NCBI GenBank assembly: GCA_963082975.1
Contig: OY720345.1
Location: 25,738,611-25,802,610 of the forward strand
DNA length: 64,000 nt
Reading direction: 5' to 3'
Origin: Labia minor
Lineage: Eukaryota; Arthropoda; Insecta; Dermaptera; Spongiphoridae
Both the position numbers and the translations under genes were made by a program. Positions 1-10,379 of this stretch are shown here, piece by piece. Within the stretch, counting starts at the first letter, position 1, and each line of letters begins with the position of its first letter. The notes under the pieces are model-generated. The model was not told where the DNA came from. It saw only the letters and a list, made by a program, of their open reading frames with translations, and ran no database searches.

Positions 1-198
1 AAATGACTGAGGAATCTCTTTCCGGTCATTGTACCAAAATATTTCCTTTTTTATAATCTTCTTAACAAGAAAGGTTGGATTAAAACGATGGGATATGACA
101 AACAATTTTACCGAATCTCAAACGCTAATACCTAATATGACATGAAGATTGGTGTTAAAAGTATCTAGGACTATTAGGTATTTATAGAATTTATATGG

Positions 199-1005
199 AG
201 ATGGGTGAAACCATACCATATCGATACTCGATACCGTAAAATATCGATACCAATTCGATATTTATTGAAAAATATCGATACCAATTCGATATTTATTGAA
301 AAATATCGATACCAATTCGATATTTATTGAAAAATATCGATACTTACTCGTATCGGTAGAATTTCTTGTAAATAATAACAGCAAAAAGTACTGCTATTAC
401 TATTTATTGAAATAGACAAATATATATATTGAAGAAATAAATTTAAATATGATCGGATAGATTAAGCTAAGAAAAAAATTATTTTTTTGATTTGCTCCCT
501 AAAAATAATAGTTTTTCTAGATGTTTTTTGTAATCGCAAATTATTCATAAATAAAATTATGAAATTTCATTTATTTTAGTATAATTAGTTTCAAATATGT
601 ATATTATTTTACAATTTCAAATATTGTTTACAAACACGAAATCACAGTTCCATAGGAAAGAGAAATAAAATGAAAGACGAAGTTAGATAAAATCTCATAT
701 TGCTAATAACCAACAATAAAAATAAAATGTTACTGTTCTTCTGAACGAACTTCAGCTTGTGTTACAGAATCATAAAGTAAACTATTCCACTTCTTTCTAA
801 TACAATTTAGTTGAAATTTACTAAATAAAATATAAATATTATTCCTTCAAACTAATTATTGCGGACGTGTACTGAGTATCGATACAAGAATTTTTGACCG
901 ATACCTACTTGGTACTCGATTCCAAATAATCGGTTCCAAAAGTACTTGGTATCGAAAGAAAAGTATCGACTAAGTACTTGTATTTACTCGTATCGTTTCA
1001 TCCCT
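199..1005. mobile_element. Probable non-autonomous hAT-like element
   Basis: The left end begins AGATGGGTGAAACC and the right end reads, on the other strand, AGGGATGAAACGATAC, giving imperfect terminal inverted repeats. Both ends are rich in variants of TATCGATACC. This block is absent from repeat X copy 2, so it looks like an insertion. Flanking bases share only ATATG and no clean 8-bp duplication is seen, so the superfamily is inferred from the end sequence. No ORF is present. Confidence 0.5.
241..347. repeat. 31-bp tandem repeat, about 3.4 units
   Basis: A 31-bp unit starting ATATCGATACCAATTCGAT recurs at 241, 272, 303 and 334 (partial). It is an expansion of the subterminal motif of the surrounding element. 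Confidence 0.85.
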
Positions 1006-1752
1006 AGATATGATTCAACCGGTGTGATTGGGATTTATATGAAATAACACGTAATTCAAACATAAAAACTCAGAAAGATGAAATGCTTGTATATTTAATT
1101 ATGTAAGTTGTAAATATTAAAAGAATACATAATTTAAATAACATATTTACATGTTTCTGGAACAATGAATATTTCCTTTGTCTTACTAAATTGTTTGAGG
1201 GGTATAATTTTACTCAAAACCGGGGACCACTACACTCCACCTTGAAATAAATATGATGAAATTTCACTTGTGTTGATCTTCTAAAGCAGTGGTTCTTAAA
1301 CTGTGGTCCGCGGACCCCTGGGGGTCCGCGAAGCCTTTACTGGGGGTCCGCGGTCCTCGGAAAAAAATCATCGTAAAAATATATACATATATAAATATTT
1401 AAAGTTCATTGTTTAACTATATCCTCCTAGAGAATTACGGCTATAATTTAATACTATTAATAATACTATTTTATTTTATTAAATTGATAATTATGTCAAT
1501 TAATTTTTTGTGAATAAATAAACATATATAAAAAACTATATATAAAATTTGAATTTTCATCCATTCATTCATTTAAAATCATTTTTCGATTGTTCCTTTA
1601 AAATAACCCCTCTTAGGGGCTCGGAAGGGGAGGCATATAAGGGAATTTTCTTTCACTTTGTTATTGGGGAAAACCAGGGGAGGGGACAGTCTTACCCGGA
1701 AAAACCCAAATTGTCAGCGTCCACTCTGGGATTTTAAACAGTTTTAAAGCAA

Positions 1753-1862
1753 ATGTTAATTATAAGTTCATTTCTCAACGAGTTGTATCTTTAAATTATT
1801 TTTATTAATGTTAATTATAAGTTCATTTCTCAACGAGTTGTATCTTTAAATTATTTTTATTA
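1753..1862 (+). repeat. 55-bp tandem duplication in hAT 5' region
   Basis: The unit beginning ATGTTAATTATAAG at 1753 is repeated exactly at 1808, upstream of the transposase ORF. The same duplication is in the second copy (about 59670-59779), so it predates their separation. Further short repeats (CATTTAAAATGAT units, 2125-2250) follow, and the 24-bp length difference between copies falls in these. Confidence 0.85.
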
Positions 1863-2326
1863 ATTTAATTAATTATAATTAAATTATAGCTAATAATAGT
1901 TTATTATAGCTAATAATTTTTTTTAATTTTTAGTGTAATTTGCATGATCATTATTTTATAAAAACACTAAACACATTTTGCAATTTCCCTGAAAGGCTGT
2001 TTTTGAGAGTAAGTATAAGTTAGTTTTATGAATAAAAAATATTTATTTTAATAATATTTTAGAATCAAATTACGAAATTAATAATATTTTAGAATCAAAT
2101 TACGAAATATATTTATTATATAAATTAATATTCATTTAAAATGATATTAAATCATTTATTTAAAATGATTTAAAACATTTATTAAAATGATTTAAAACAT
2201 TCATTTAAAATGATATTAAAACATTCATTTAAAATCATATTAAAACATAGCTAGTAAATAATAATTCGTTATATTTATATTATATTTATATTATTGTAGT
2301 TCAATGTTAATAAATTACTCCATAAA

Positions 2327-4186
2327 ATGGATCGTTGGCTACAAACTGGTTCAACACAGAAACGGAAAGAATCAGATGATGAGGCATCAACAGCAAACTC
2401 TACCAAGAAACGCAAAACTAGAAAATATTCGGATGATTATTTATCATTTGGATTTACTTATATTTGCAACAATGATGTGGAAAGACCAGTCTGCGTTCTA
2501 TGTCAGGAAAGTTTATCCAATGAAAGTATGAAACCTGCTAATCTCAGACGTCATTTACAAACAAAGCACAGCGAGCATGTTAGTAAGTCTATCGAATTTT
2601 TTAAAATGAAAAAAGAAGAACTTAATTCAAGTCAGAAATTGATGGTAAAGACGGGATCTGGTGGTATGAGTAAGAAAGCAGTAATGGCATCATATGAAGT
2701 AGCTCTACTTATTGCTAAAGCAGGAAAGCCGCATAATATAGCAGAGCAATTAATTCTTCCTGCTACAAAAGTAATTACAAATATAATGTTAGGAACTAAA
2801 GCAGCAAACGATATAAATTTGATTTCATTATCAAATGATACGGTTAAGAATAGGATTGAAGACATGTCATGTAATATAAAAGAAGAATTAATATCGAGAG
2901 TGCGCAAAAGTCACTATTACTCATTACAATTGGATGAAAGTACTGATGTCACTAATAATGCCAATTTGTTAGCTTTCATTAGATATGAGTTTGAAAATCA
3001 AATACAAGAAGATGTATTGTTTTGTGATTCACTACCTTCACGAACGACAGCTAATGACATATTTAACAGTTTGAATAATTTTATAACCGAAAATGAAATA
3101 GAGTGGCCAAAATGTGTTGGAATTTGCACTGATGGTGCTCGTGCAATGTCAGGTACAAGAACTGGATTGATTGCTCTTATTCAAAATGTTGCGCCTCAGG
3201 TTGTTTGGAATCATTGCTGCATTCACAGAGAATCATTAGCAGCCAAAAATATGTCACCAGATTTGAAAAGAACATTAGACGAAGTAGTTAAAATTGTCAA
3301 TTTCATTAAGGCTCGTCCACTTAATTCCAGAGTTTTTAAAATTTTGTGTGAGGAAATGGGTAGTCAACATACACATTTATTATTACATACAGATGTACGT
3401 TGGTTGTCCCGCGGGAAAGTACTCATTCGCCTTTTTGAGCTTCGAGATGAAATACGATTGTTTTTAATAGATGCGCATTTTGAACTGACCGAATGTTTCA
3501 ATGATTTTATCTGGTTAGCTAAGGTGGCTTACTTGACTGATATTTTTACAAAATTGAACGAACTTAATTTGAGCCTGCAAGGTACTGTTGTAAATATATT
3601 TAAAGTTGAAGATAAAATAGAAGCAATGATTAAAAAAATCGACTTGTGGTCGAAACGCATCCAGAACGGTGTATATGAGTCTTTTCCAACTCTCAATGAT
3701 TTCATAGAAAGCTCCAGTGAAAAATTGCTTAATCAAACGCGTCAATTATTTGTTGAACATTTAATTACTTTGAAAAGCAACTTCAGGAAGTATTTTTCTA
3801 CTCCTGATCCTTGCAATAACTGGATCAAAGATCCATTTAATATGGAAATTACAAATGCTAAACATTTATCTGCACCTGAACAAGATATTCTCGTGGAATT
3901 ATCATGTGATACAACTTATAAACTAAAATTTAACAAAACTGAATTGAGCAACTTTTGGTTACTTCTCAGGTCAGATTATCCTGCGCTTGCAAATAAAGCA
4001 CTTCAACACTTGATTCCATTCTGCACAACATATTTATGCGAACAAGCTTTTTCGGTACTATTTTATATTAAGTCTAAATATAGAAACAAATTAAATGTAG
4101 AGCCGGATCTTAGATTAAAAGTTTCCAATATTAAGCCAGATATTGAGATTCTTGTTTCAAGAAAACAACTGCATACATCTCATTAA
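2327..4186 (+). CDS. hAT transposase, 619 aa, intact (copy A)
   Basis: Cut-and-paste transposase expected to bind the element's ends and excise and reinsert it in the nucleus. Visible parts: a basic N-terminus (KKRKTRK, residues 27-33); a BED-type zinc finger with C56-x2-C59 and H76-x4-H81; the RNase H-like core with D203 in LQLDESTD, D269 in CTDGARAMSG, a C297-x2-H300 motif, W359 in DVRWLSRG, and the probable third acidic residue E572 in CEQAFSVL; and the C-terminal hAT dimerisation region (about 555-619). The family includes the host-domesticated ZBED5/FAM200/SCAND3 proteins, all Buster derivatives. The ORF is uninterrupted and intron-free. The start was chosen because it precedes the basic region and zinc finger in the only long frame. 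The copy at 60220-62079 encodes an identical protein. Activity is inferred, not shown. Confidence 0.95.
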   Translation: MDRWLQTGSTQKRKESDDEASTANSTKKRKTRKYSDDYLSFGFTYICNNDVERPVCVLCQESLSNESMKPANLRRHLQTKHSEHVSKSIEFFKMKKEELNSSQKLMVKTGSGGMSKKAVMASYEVALLIAKAGKPHNIAEQLILPATKVITNIMLGTKAANDINLISLSNDTVKNRIEDMSCNIKEELISRVRKSHYYSLQLDESTDVTNNANLLAFIRYEFENQIQEDVLFCDSLPSRTTANDIFNSLNNFITENEIEWPKCVGICTDGARAMSGTRTGLIALIQNVAPQVVWNHCCIHRESLAAKNMSPDLKRTLDEVVKIVNFIKARPLNSRVFKILCEEMGSQHTHLLLHTDVRWLSRGKVLIRLFELRDEIRLFLIDAHFELTECFNDFIWLAKVAYLTDIFTKLNELNLSLQGTVVNIFKVEDKIEAMIKKIDLWSKRIQNGVYESFPTLNDFIESSSEKLLNQTRQLFVEHLITLKSNFRKYFSTPDPCNNWIKDPFNMEITNAKHLSAPEQDILVELSCDTTYKLKFNKTELSNFWLLLRSDYPALANKALQHLIPFCTTYLCEQAFSVLFYIKSKYRNKLNVEPDLRLKVSNIKPDIEILVSRKQLHTSH

Positions 4187-4221
4187 ATATGTAAGTTATA
4201 TTTAATGAGATAGATGCAGTT
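4167..4221 (+). repeat. Hairpin spanning the transposase stop codon (copy A)
   Basis: Arms 4167-4190 and 4198-4221 are inverted repeats with one mismatch in 24 positions and a 7-base loop; the TAA stop lies in the left arm. The left arm begins AACTGCATAC and the right ends GATGCAGTT. It could act in RNA 3' processing or form short double-stranded RNA; function is unknown. It is also present in copy B. Confidence 0.85.
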
Positions 4222-4780
4222 ATTTTTTAAAATATTTCTTATTTAATATTTTCTGAAAAAAATTATAAAATATTTATATGAATTTAATGTAAGTACCCAT
4301 TATAATTTGTGAGATTTGTTGCTATGACAATGTTTGTATTTTCTTTCTTCAATATTATAATTTCTAATAAAATGTGTTCTACAATATGCAAAAAAATCGT
4401 TATTCACCAATCACTGTTAGAAATATTCATCATATATCCTTGTCCTTATGAGATCGTAAGCCAGAAATTAATTAATAAAATGACGTAAAGTACCTAAAGT
4501 TGTGATGGGGGTCCGTCAAAAAAATTTTTTTCAAGTGGGGGTCCGTGGAGTACATAAGTTTAAGAACCTATGTTCTAAAGGGTGGACAAAACAAAGCCCC
4601 CTTAAACGACGATTCGCTTATAACTGGGGTATGCTTAATCTGGTGGCTTAATATAGGTGGTTGTTATCGTTCCCTAATGCCTTTCCTATGCCAAATACCT
4701 AGTTTTCGAGATATAGAAAACGTCCCATATCCCTCACTTTTATTATATATATAAGTGTAATTTTTTGCTCTGGTTAAAAA

Positions 4781-5817
4781 AATACAATTTTGAAGAGAAA
4801 TATATATTTGTAATGTATAATATATTATTAATTGAATTTAATCCAAATTTTACATTTGAAACTTTTTCTTTCAAATGCTCCTCTTTTTTTTAAGGGTTCT
4901 GACGTAAGAGTAACCTTGAAATAATTTTCTCCTCTAAATTTCTTCTTTTCATGTTTAGTCAAAATTTTTAAAAGTTACAAAATTTGCAATTATTTCTGGA
5001 ATTATGATATAGGTATGTTCAAAATATATTTAAAATAGATAAAACTTCCTAATAGGTGTAACTATACTTAGTAAATTTGAACTCAATCAGATATATGGGG
5101 GGGGGGGGGGGGGTTACAATCCGTCACTTGTCCCCCTCCTCAATACATATAAAAAATGAACATTAAAAAAAAAAAAAAAATTTGTAACCTTTAAATGTAA
5201 ATAATCATAAAAATCTCATATTCGACTCTTTTTAACATAAACATTTATTTATGTTCTTCTCGTTTTTTGTTGAATTTAAATAGAAAAATTTAATTCAAGA
5301 ATCGAAAATGTCTTATCACTCCAACTGGCAACTAATTTTTAAATTTCGGTTGAAAAATAATATTTTAATTTTGTGAAATCTCTTTATTTTGAAAATGTCC
5401 CAAATTAAAAAGACATCTCAATAAGTGCGTGGGCGGTCTGCTGGGTCGTGTATTGATCATTTGCTGCTATGTAATGGCAAAGAGCCCACACCAATCCTTA
5501 AACTTCATCCCCCAACTCCAAGTTTGATTCATGCGCACCATAAAAATGACAATTTTTTTTATAAAATAAACAAAAAACAAAACAAAAGAAAATATTGAAA
5601 AACAATAACAAACTTTGAATTTCCATATACAATATAATAAGCATAAATGTTTTTAATTAAAATGGAAAAATTACTAATTAATTATTTCTTGAAAAAAAAA
5701 AAATATAAAAAGAAATAGCATTTGTGTGATAAAATTATTTTTCTTTACAGTCAAGAGAAAAAATATAAATTTATGAAGATAATGCTAATAAATATAAAAT
5801 ATTTTAAAATAATTAAC

Positions 5818-5861
<44 letters not shown>

Positions 5862-6162
5862 TATTTAATATAAAATTAAGAAAATAAATATTTATAGTTA
5901 CTTTATAGTTTGTTTATTAAGATCTCTCTATTCACTTATCTTTTAAATCTAGATATCATCTTTCATTTTTATATAATTGGTTTTATAAAAGAAAATCTGT
6001 TAAAAGATGATATCAATGTCGGGTCAACTTTGTCGACTAACGAACCATCAAAACATATCTTTTTATTCTGAACCCTTTTTTTATTATATTTCCTGGTACA
6101 TCAATTTTATGCGACAATAGTATTCAAGGTATTTTAAAATACAATTATTTGTAACATTTATG
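4781..6162. other. AT-rich spacer with homopolymer and TA runs
   Basis: No coding sequence recognised. Contains a run of 17 G at 5097-5113, an A run at about 5164-5180, and a TA microsatellite at about 5824-5854. Confidence 0.7.
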
Positions 6163-6380
6163 GGCCGGAAAAAAGATGAGATTACTGAAGAATGGCGGTG
6201 ATTACATAACAAGTAATTTCATGACCACTCTAAAAACATACAATCATAGGAAGCGTAGCGTGAGTGAAAGCTTGCAAGAAGTTAGATTAAGAGGAAATCA
6301 ATTGGAAAACCACCGGTGAGAAGACCAAGAACACAGTATAAATTGAAAGTAATGTGGTTACTACGGCCAAGAACATTTGA
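6163..6380 (+). mobile_element. LINE reverse-transcriptase C-terminal fragment
   Basis: Translation in shifting frames gives pieces such as KKDEITEEWR, LHNK and NQLENHR, which resemble the conserved tail of a common arthropod non-LTR retrotransposon reverse transcriptase (family pattern GPKKDEVTGEWRRLHN). Only the 3' portion remains, with several stops and frameshifts. It belongs to the same family as the minus-strand fragments at 34.5, 38.6 and 44.8 kb. Confidence 0.6.
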
Positions 6381-6664
6381 GTTTAACAATACCACAGAAA
6401 ACTTTTCACTCATCTCAATTAATTACAATGTCTTTCTTATATTATTTCCTATTAAATTTTAGAAAATAAAGTTATTTATTATTAACATATCTTTAGATTT
6501 ATGGTTTATTAATATTAAAAAAAAATACGTTTCAGTAGTTTGAGTTAAATTTGAATAGTATTATTAATAAAATAATGTTTAATATAAAATTAATATTTTA
6601 AAATCATTTTTTTCAACTAAAAATAAATATTTTTCTATCAAGAATTTTTAAACATTTCAATATA

Positions 6665-7550
6665 CAAGGTCTGTTCAAAAGAAAGTGAATTTTGAATTTT
6701 CTCTGGCTATATACATTCTATTAACGAAATTTTTTGTTTGTTATGTTGGTACACACATGTTTCTCATATGTTGACATTATCAGTCATTTTGGATTAGTAG
6801 TTTGTTTTTGAAAACTGAAAAAGTTAGTCACGTTTTTGTGTGTTCTTCAATTTTTAAACAATCTGTATTAAATTTTGCTTTAAAAATGGAATAAAGTGCT
6901 CCAAGCACTTAAAATGTTGACTAAGACATTTGCTGAGTCTACTTTGTCTCAAAAAAATGTTTATAAGTGGTACAAACACTTTAAAAAAGCACGCCAATTT
7001 CGATCAAATGTGAAGCTGCAGTTTTCCTCGATTTCAATGGCGTGGTGCATCATGAGTTCTTGCCAACAGTTCGTACTGTTAATATGGAATACTACAAGGA
7101 AGTTATGCAACGTTAGCGTGAAGCAATAAGGCTCAAACGATCGGAATTGTAGAAAAACAAATAATGGATAATCCACCAGCTCATACATCATTGCTTGTTC
7201 GTAATTTTTTGGCCAAAACCAACACCGTAATCATGAGTTAACCACCGTATTCACGAGATTTGGCTCCCTACGAATTTTACCTATTCACAAAACTGAAGAG
7301 ACTAATGAAAGGAAAGGGTTTTGCCACAATTGATGAGATAAAGTTGGAGTCGAAGAACGAGCTGATAGCCATACCGAAAAGCTCATAACAGAAGTGCTTT
7401 GAGAATTGGAAGAAGCGCTGGCATAAGTGTATTATATCTGAGGGAAATTACTTAGAAGGGAACAAAATGGATATAATAATGGATATTGATAAATAAATAA
7501 ATAAATTTCGAAATAATTCGAAATTCACCTTTTCTTTTGAACAAACCTAG
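6665..7550 (+). mobile_element. Mariner element, degraded (family M)
   Basis: An 886-bp element with TA on both sides and inverted ends CAAGGTCTGTTCAAAAG and CTAGGTTTGTTCAAAAG. The interior keeps fragments of a mariner transposase on the + strand: an N-terminal helix-turn-helix region with QKNVYKWYKHF (about 6950), and a C-terminal part with PYSRDLAPYEF and GKGFATIDEIK (7245-7345). Stops, frameshifts and internal deletion leave no functional ORF. In this copy the third catalytic position is E rather than D. Same family as the elements at 18.1 and 22.1 kb. Confidence 0.85.
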
Positions 7551-7552
7551 TA

Positions 7553-8782
7553 TATCTCTTCATTTCCACCCTTCATGATCTTAAATAAATTATTCTAATT
7601 ATATGAGAAGATTTTTAAAAATTATATATAATTTCTCTTCTCAATTCTTCATAATCTTCAAGTCACCAATATCGCAGTAATAATTTAATATTTAAATTAA
7701 ACAATTTTAAATTTTCATTTATTTATACTGATATTGATTTTCTTATATTTCTTCTTGAAATTATTACATTCATTATTACAAATCCTATTAAATCTTTAAA
7801 GATTAAATTAAATAATCATTTGATTTGATTTATTTGATTTGTTTAGTTATATTATTATATTATTTCAATCATTAATTAATATTATATATATAAATGTTCA
7901 TTTTCAAAATAGCAAAACATTCAATGGAGAATGTGCGATTCAAATATGAATAAAGCAATTTCAATTCTGTTGTGTTAAATAACTTTCAATTGTTAAATTC
8001 AAATTCAAAATAATTTCAAAAGTTTATTTTATGTTGCTTTGTCAATGAATTTTAAAAAAAATGATGAATTAAAAAATTATTAATTATCTAATATGTACAA
8101 TTTTTAATTCTTGAAAGGAATATTTTTGTCCTTGAACTGATGAGTTAATATGAATCAATAATATTCGTATATATATATATGTTAGATAAGTATAATTGCA
8201 TATGTTTCATTTTAAATAAAAATACAATAAAATATTCAATATTCTATGTGTATTATATTAAATTAAAACTCGAAGTTAACTGTAATAATAACAATAAGAA
8301 GAAGAATCGATTAAATTATTAATTATATATTGATAATAATTAAAGAAACCTGGAAAATTGGATTTTAATTATATAAACATTCTACTAAAATATAGTTATA
8401 ATTTTCAGAATGCAATATGCTGAGTTTATTATTGGCATAGAACAGGTGATATTCGATAGAGAATACAGTATAAGTAAATGTAAATAGATGTAAATGGATC
8501 TTTGAAAGTGCCAGTTTGAATAAAGCTTTTGATTAAGTTCTTGTCATAATATTATTTGCTATCCAATGAATTGGAAAGTCAAAGTACGAGTATCATGGTA
8601 TCATCATTCGTATAAAGTTAATCTGGATATTGTATAAATATCAATAGACAAAACCTTGGTAGCTTTTAAGGGTTTTCAATCTCAGAATGGTGAACTTTGA
8701 TCTCTTGAAAATAGAATCTTCTCCTTTACCAAAATATAAAATCTATTTTATCTGTGTTAATTTGGTAAATTCATATGGGAAT
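7553..8782. other. AT-rich spacer
   Basis: I see no ORF, RNA gene or recognisable repeat here. Confidence 0.6.
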
Positions 8783-8784
8783 AT

Positions 8785-8905
8785 ACTCTGAGGATCACGC
8801 AGAGCTTTAAAGAGAAATTATTAATTATTGAATTTCCCTAAGCCCGAACAAGAGTCTTCAGTGTGGTAGACTGTCGTGCTAACCACTAAACGACTAAAGA
8901 GTCTT
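8785..8905 (-). mobile_element. tRNA-derived SINE, copy 1
   Basis: Read on the minus strand this has a tRNA-like head: an A-box-like GTTTAGTGGTTAGC, an anticodon-arm-like CAGT-7 nt-ACTG hairpin, and a B-box-like CTTGTTCGGGCT, followed by an unrelated tail. The same unit is at 55101-55305. Stems are too degenerate for a working tRNA; two dispersed copies indicate a SINE family. Confidence 0.65.
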
Positions 8906-8906
8906 T

Positions 8907-9858
8907 TATAATATCATAATTATTATTATTCATATTATTTTCAAGTAAAATTGAACAGCAGTGTGTTCATTTGATGTTAATGTATATATAATGATAATAA
9001 TAAATTTTATTGGAATGATGAAACGAATTGAATGATTAGTTTAAATAATCAATATTCAATAAGCAATCCATAAAAAAATGATTATATCATTTCTATCATA
9101 AGAATATAAAATTATAATAACTTTCAACACACACACACAGAATCTATTATATTTAAAAAATTATAAATAAATAATTTATTGATAATTGCAAATTAATTTA
9201 ATTTAAAAATAAGAAATTTCATTATATTTTTGCATAGGGTTGGTTGAAGAATAGGACACAAATGTGGATTAAAAAAAATAATAGTAATCATCTATATCTA
9301 TATTATTATATAATATATTATATATATATATATATATATCATTTAAAAATATCCGTATGTAAAAAGAAGTAGATAAATCTCCCTTGAGTGTAAAATAATA
9401 AGAAATACATTGAATATAGAAAAGAATCAGGTTGTTTTTCTTTATAGGCGACTTCTCTAATCCCAACAAAAACGATGTTCTCATTAAATCCCGAGAGAAA
9501 TTCAATTCGCCTATCTCGACCTGACCAGAATTTATCGTTAACTTTCGACTTTAAGTAAATGCAAAGAATTGTCTTTTCTTGAATTACTTTGTAAAAATTC
9601 TTTTTCTTTGTTTCTATTTAGTTTTAGAATTCAGCTAATGCATTGTTTAATTGAACACAGTTTATGGTAGAAAATTCTATCGGAAATAAATAAATCAATC
9701 AAAATTAAACTTGGATAGAAAATCCCGGTCCATTGTGAAAAGAATTAAGAATTATAGTTTTTTTGAGGAGGAACACGGAAAACAAAATCTTCGTCCAAAA
9801 GGCATCTGTAAGAATTAAAATAATTCTAGAAATGTATATATCTGTAAGAGGGGTTGTT
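8907..9858. other. AT-rich spacer
   Basis: TA-rich runs near 9315-9340; nothing coding is seen. Confidence 0.6.
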
Positions 9859-9908
9859 TTTTAGTAATGTAATTCTCTATTATCACTATCTCTATTACAT
9901 TACTAAAA
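9859..9908. repeat. Perfect 15-bp inverted repeat, 20-nt loop
   Basis: TTTTAGTAATGTAAT at 9859-9873 is followed by its exact complement at 9894-9908. It lies 66 bp left of a Tc1-like MITE and could be the end of another foldback element. No function assigned. Confidence 0.75.
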
Positions 9909-9974
9909 TTAAAACTTCTTATTCTGGAAAGTAAATTCCTAACCACCCCTCAGTTTCTATATTTCCTCTTTATA

Positions 9975-10377
9975 CTGGGTTTCTCTAAATGAATATCGGA
10001 GTTTTATCCCTCTATAATATTTAGTACATCAAACTTATAATGATAAATTTCAAATGAAAGAGCAACTAAAATAGTTTTACCAAGAAAGTCTTTATTCGAG
10101 TTCTTCCCAAACGTTGATCAGTGTGTTGACATTAATTGTTGCAACAGCTGCTTCAATCTTGTTTCTTTATTCAGAGAGGTCTGCTGGTAGCGGAGGCACA
10201 TATTTAAATAAATATTCAACCAATCTCGTACTTCGTTTTACCAGTGAGGTGGGCTAGCGGATTGCAACGGAAACTGTTTGAGTTGCTCTTTCATTTGACA
10301 TATCATTTATCATTGTAAGTTTAATATACTAAATATTTTTAAATGTTAAAACTCCGATATTCTTTTCGGACATCCCG
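9975..10377 (-). mobile_element. Internally deleted Tc1/mariner-like element
   Basis: Ends of about 100 bp are inverted repeats of each other, sharing GAATATCGGAGTTTTA and ATTTCAAATGAAAGAGCAAC-type sequence, with TA outside both. The centre, on the minus strand, encodes a remnant like the extreme C-terminus of a Tc1-like transposase (PPL-PADLSE, EAAVATINVNTL, WEELE-type residues around 10095-10200, in broken frames). Roughly 400 bp remain, so it cannot move on its own. Confidence 0.75.
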
Positions 10378-10379
10378 TA

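Larger units (their letters stand above)
1287..4572 (+). mobile_element. hAT (Buster-type) transposon, copy A, complete
   Basis: A 3286-bp element flanked by a perfect 8-bp duplication TTCTAAAG (1279-1286 and 4573-4580). Terminal inverted repeats are CAGTGGTTCTTAAACT on the left and, on the complementary strand, CATAGGTTCTTAAACTT on the right; GGGGTCCG motifs follow inside both ends. The single long ORF encodes a hAT transposase. The target duplication has TA at its centre (nnnTAnnn), the published preference of the Buster clade. It matches the copy at 59204-62465 almost base for base, the main difference being a 24-bp repeat-unit indel near 2140-2165. It interrupts repeat X. Everything visible suggests a complete, autonomous, recently inserted element. 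Confidence 0.95.
95..4780. repeat. Interspersed repeat X, copy 1, split by two transposons
   Basis: Segments at about 95-198, 1006-1286 and 4581-4780 match, in the same order, the uninterrupted stretch at about 27860-28560. Shared landmarks are GATTGGTGTTAA, CTATTAGGTATT, GAATACATAATTTAA, GGACAAAACAAA and TAGTTTTCGAGATAT. Between the segments lie a MITE-like block and a complete hAT. No coding capacity or termini are recognised, so the class is unknown. Similarity was judged by eye and is moderate, indicating an old family. Confidence 0.6.

Noticed and set aside
2304-2531. Second open frame overlapping the start of the hAT transposase (also 60197-60424)
   Set aside because: Frame shadow of the transposase; no independent motif.
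5097-5113. Run of 17 G as a possible G-quadruplex or assembly problem
   Set aside because: A simple homopolymer; its exact length is unreliable and nothing else supports a function.
8830-8905. Functional tRNA gene on the minus strand
   Set aside because: Acceptor and T stems do not pair and the same sequence recurs in a longer dispersed unit, so a SINE is the better reading.
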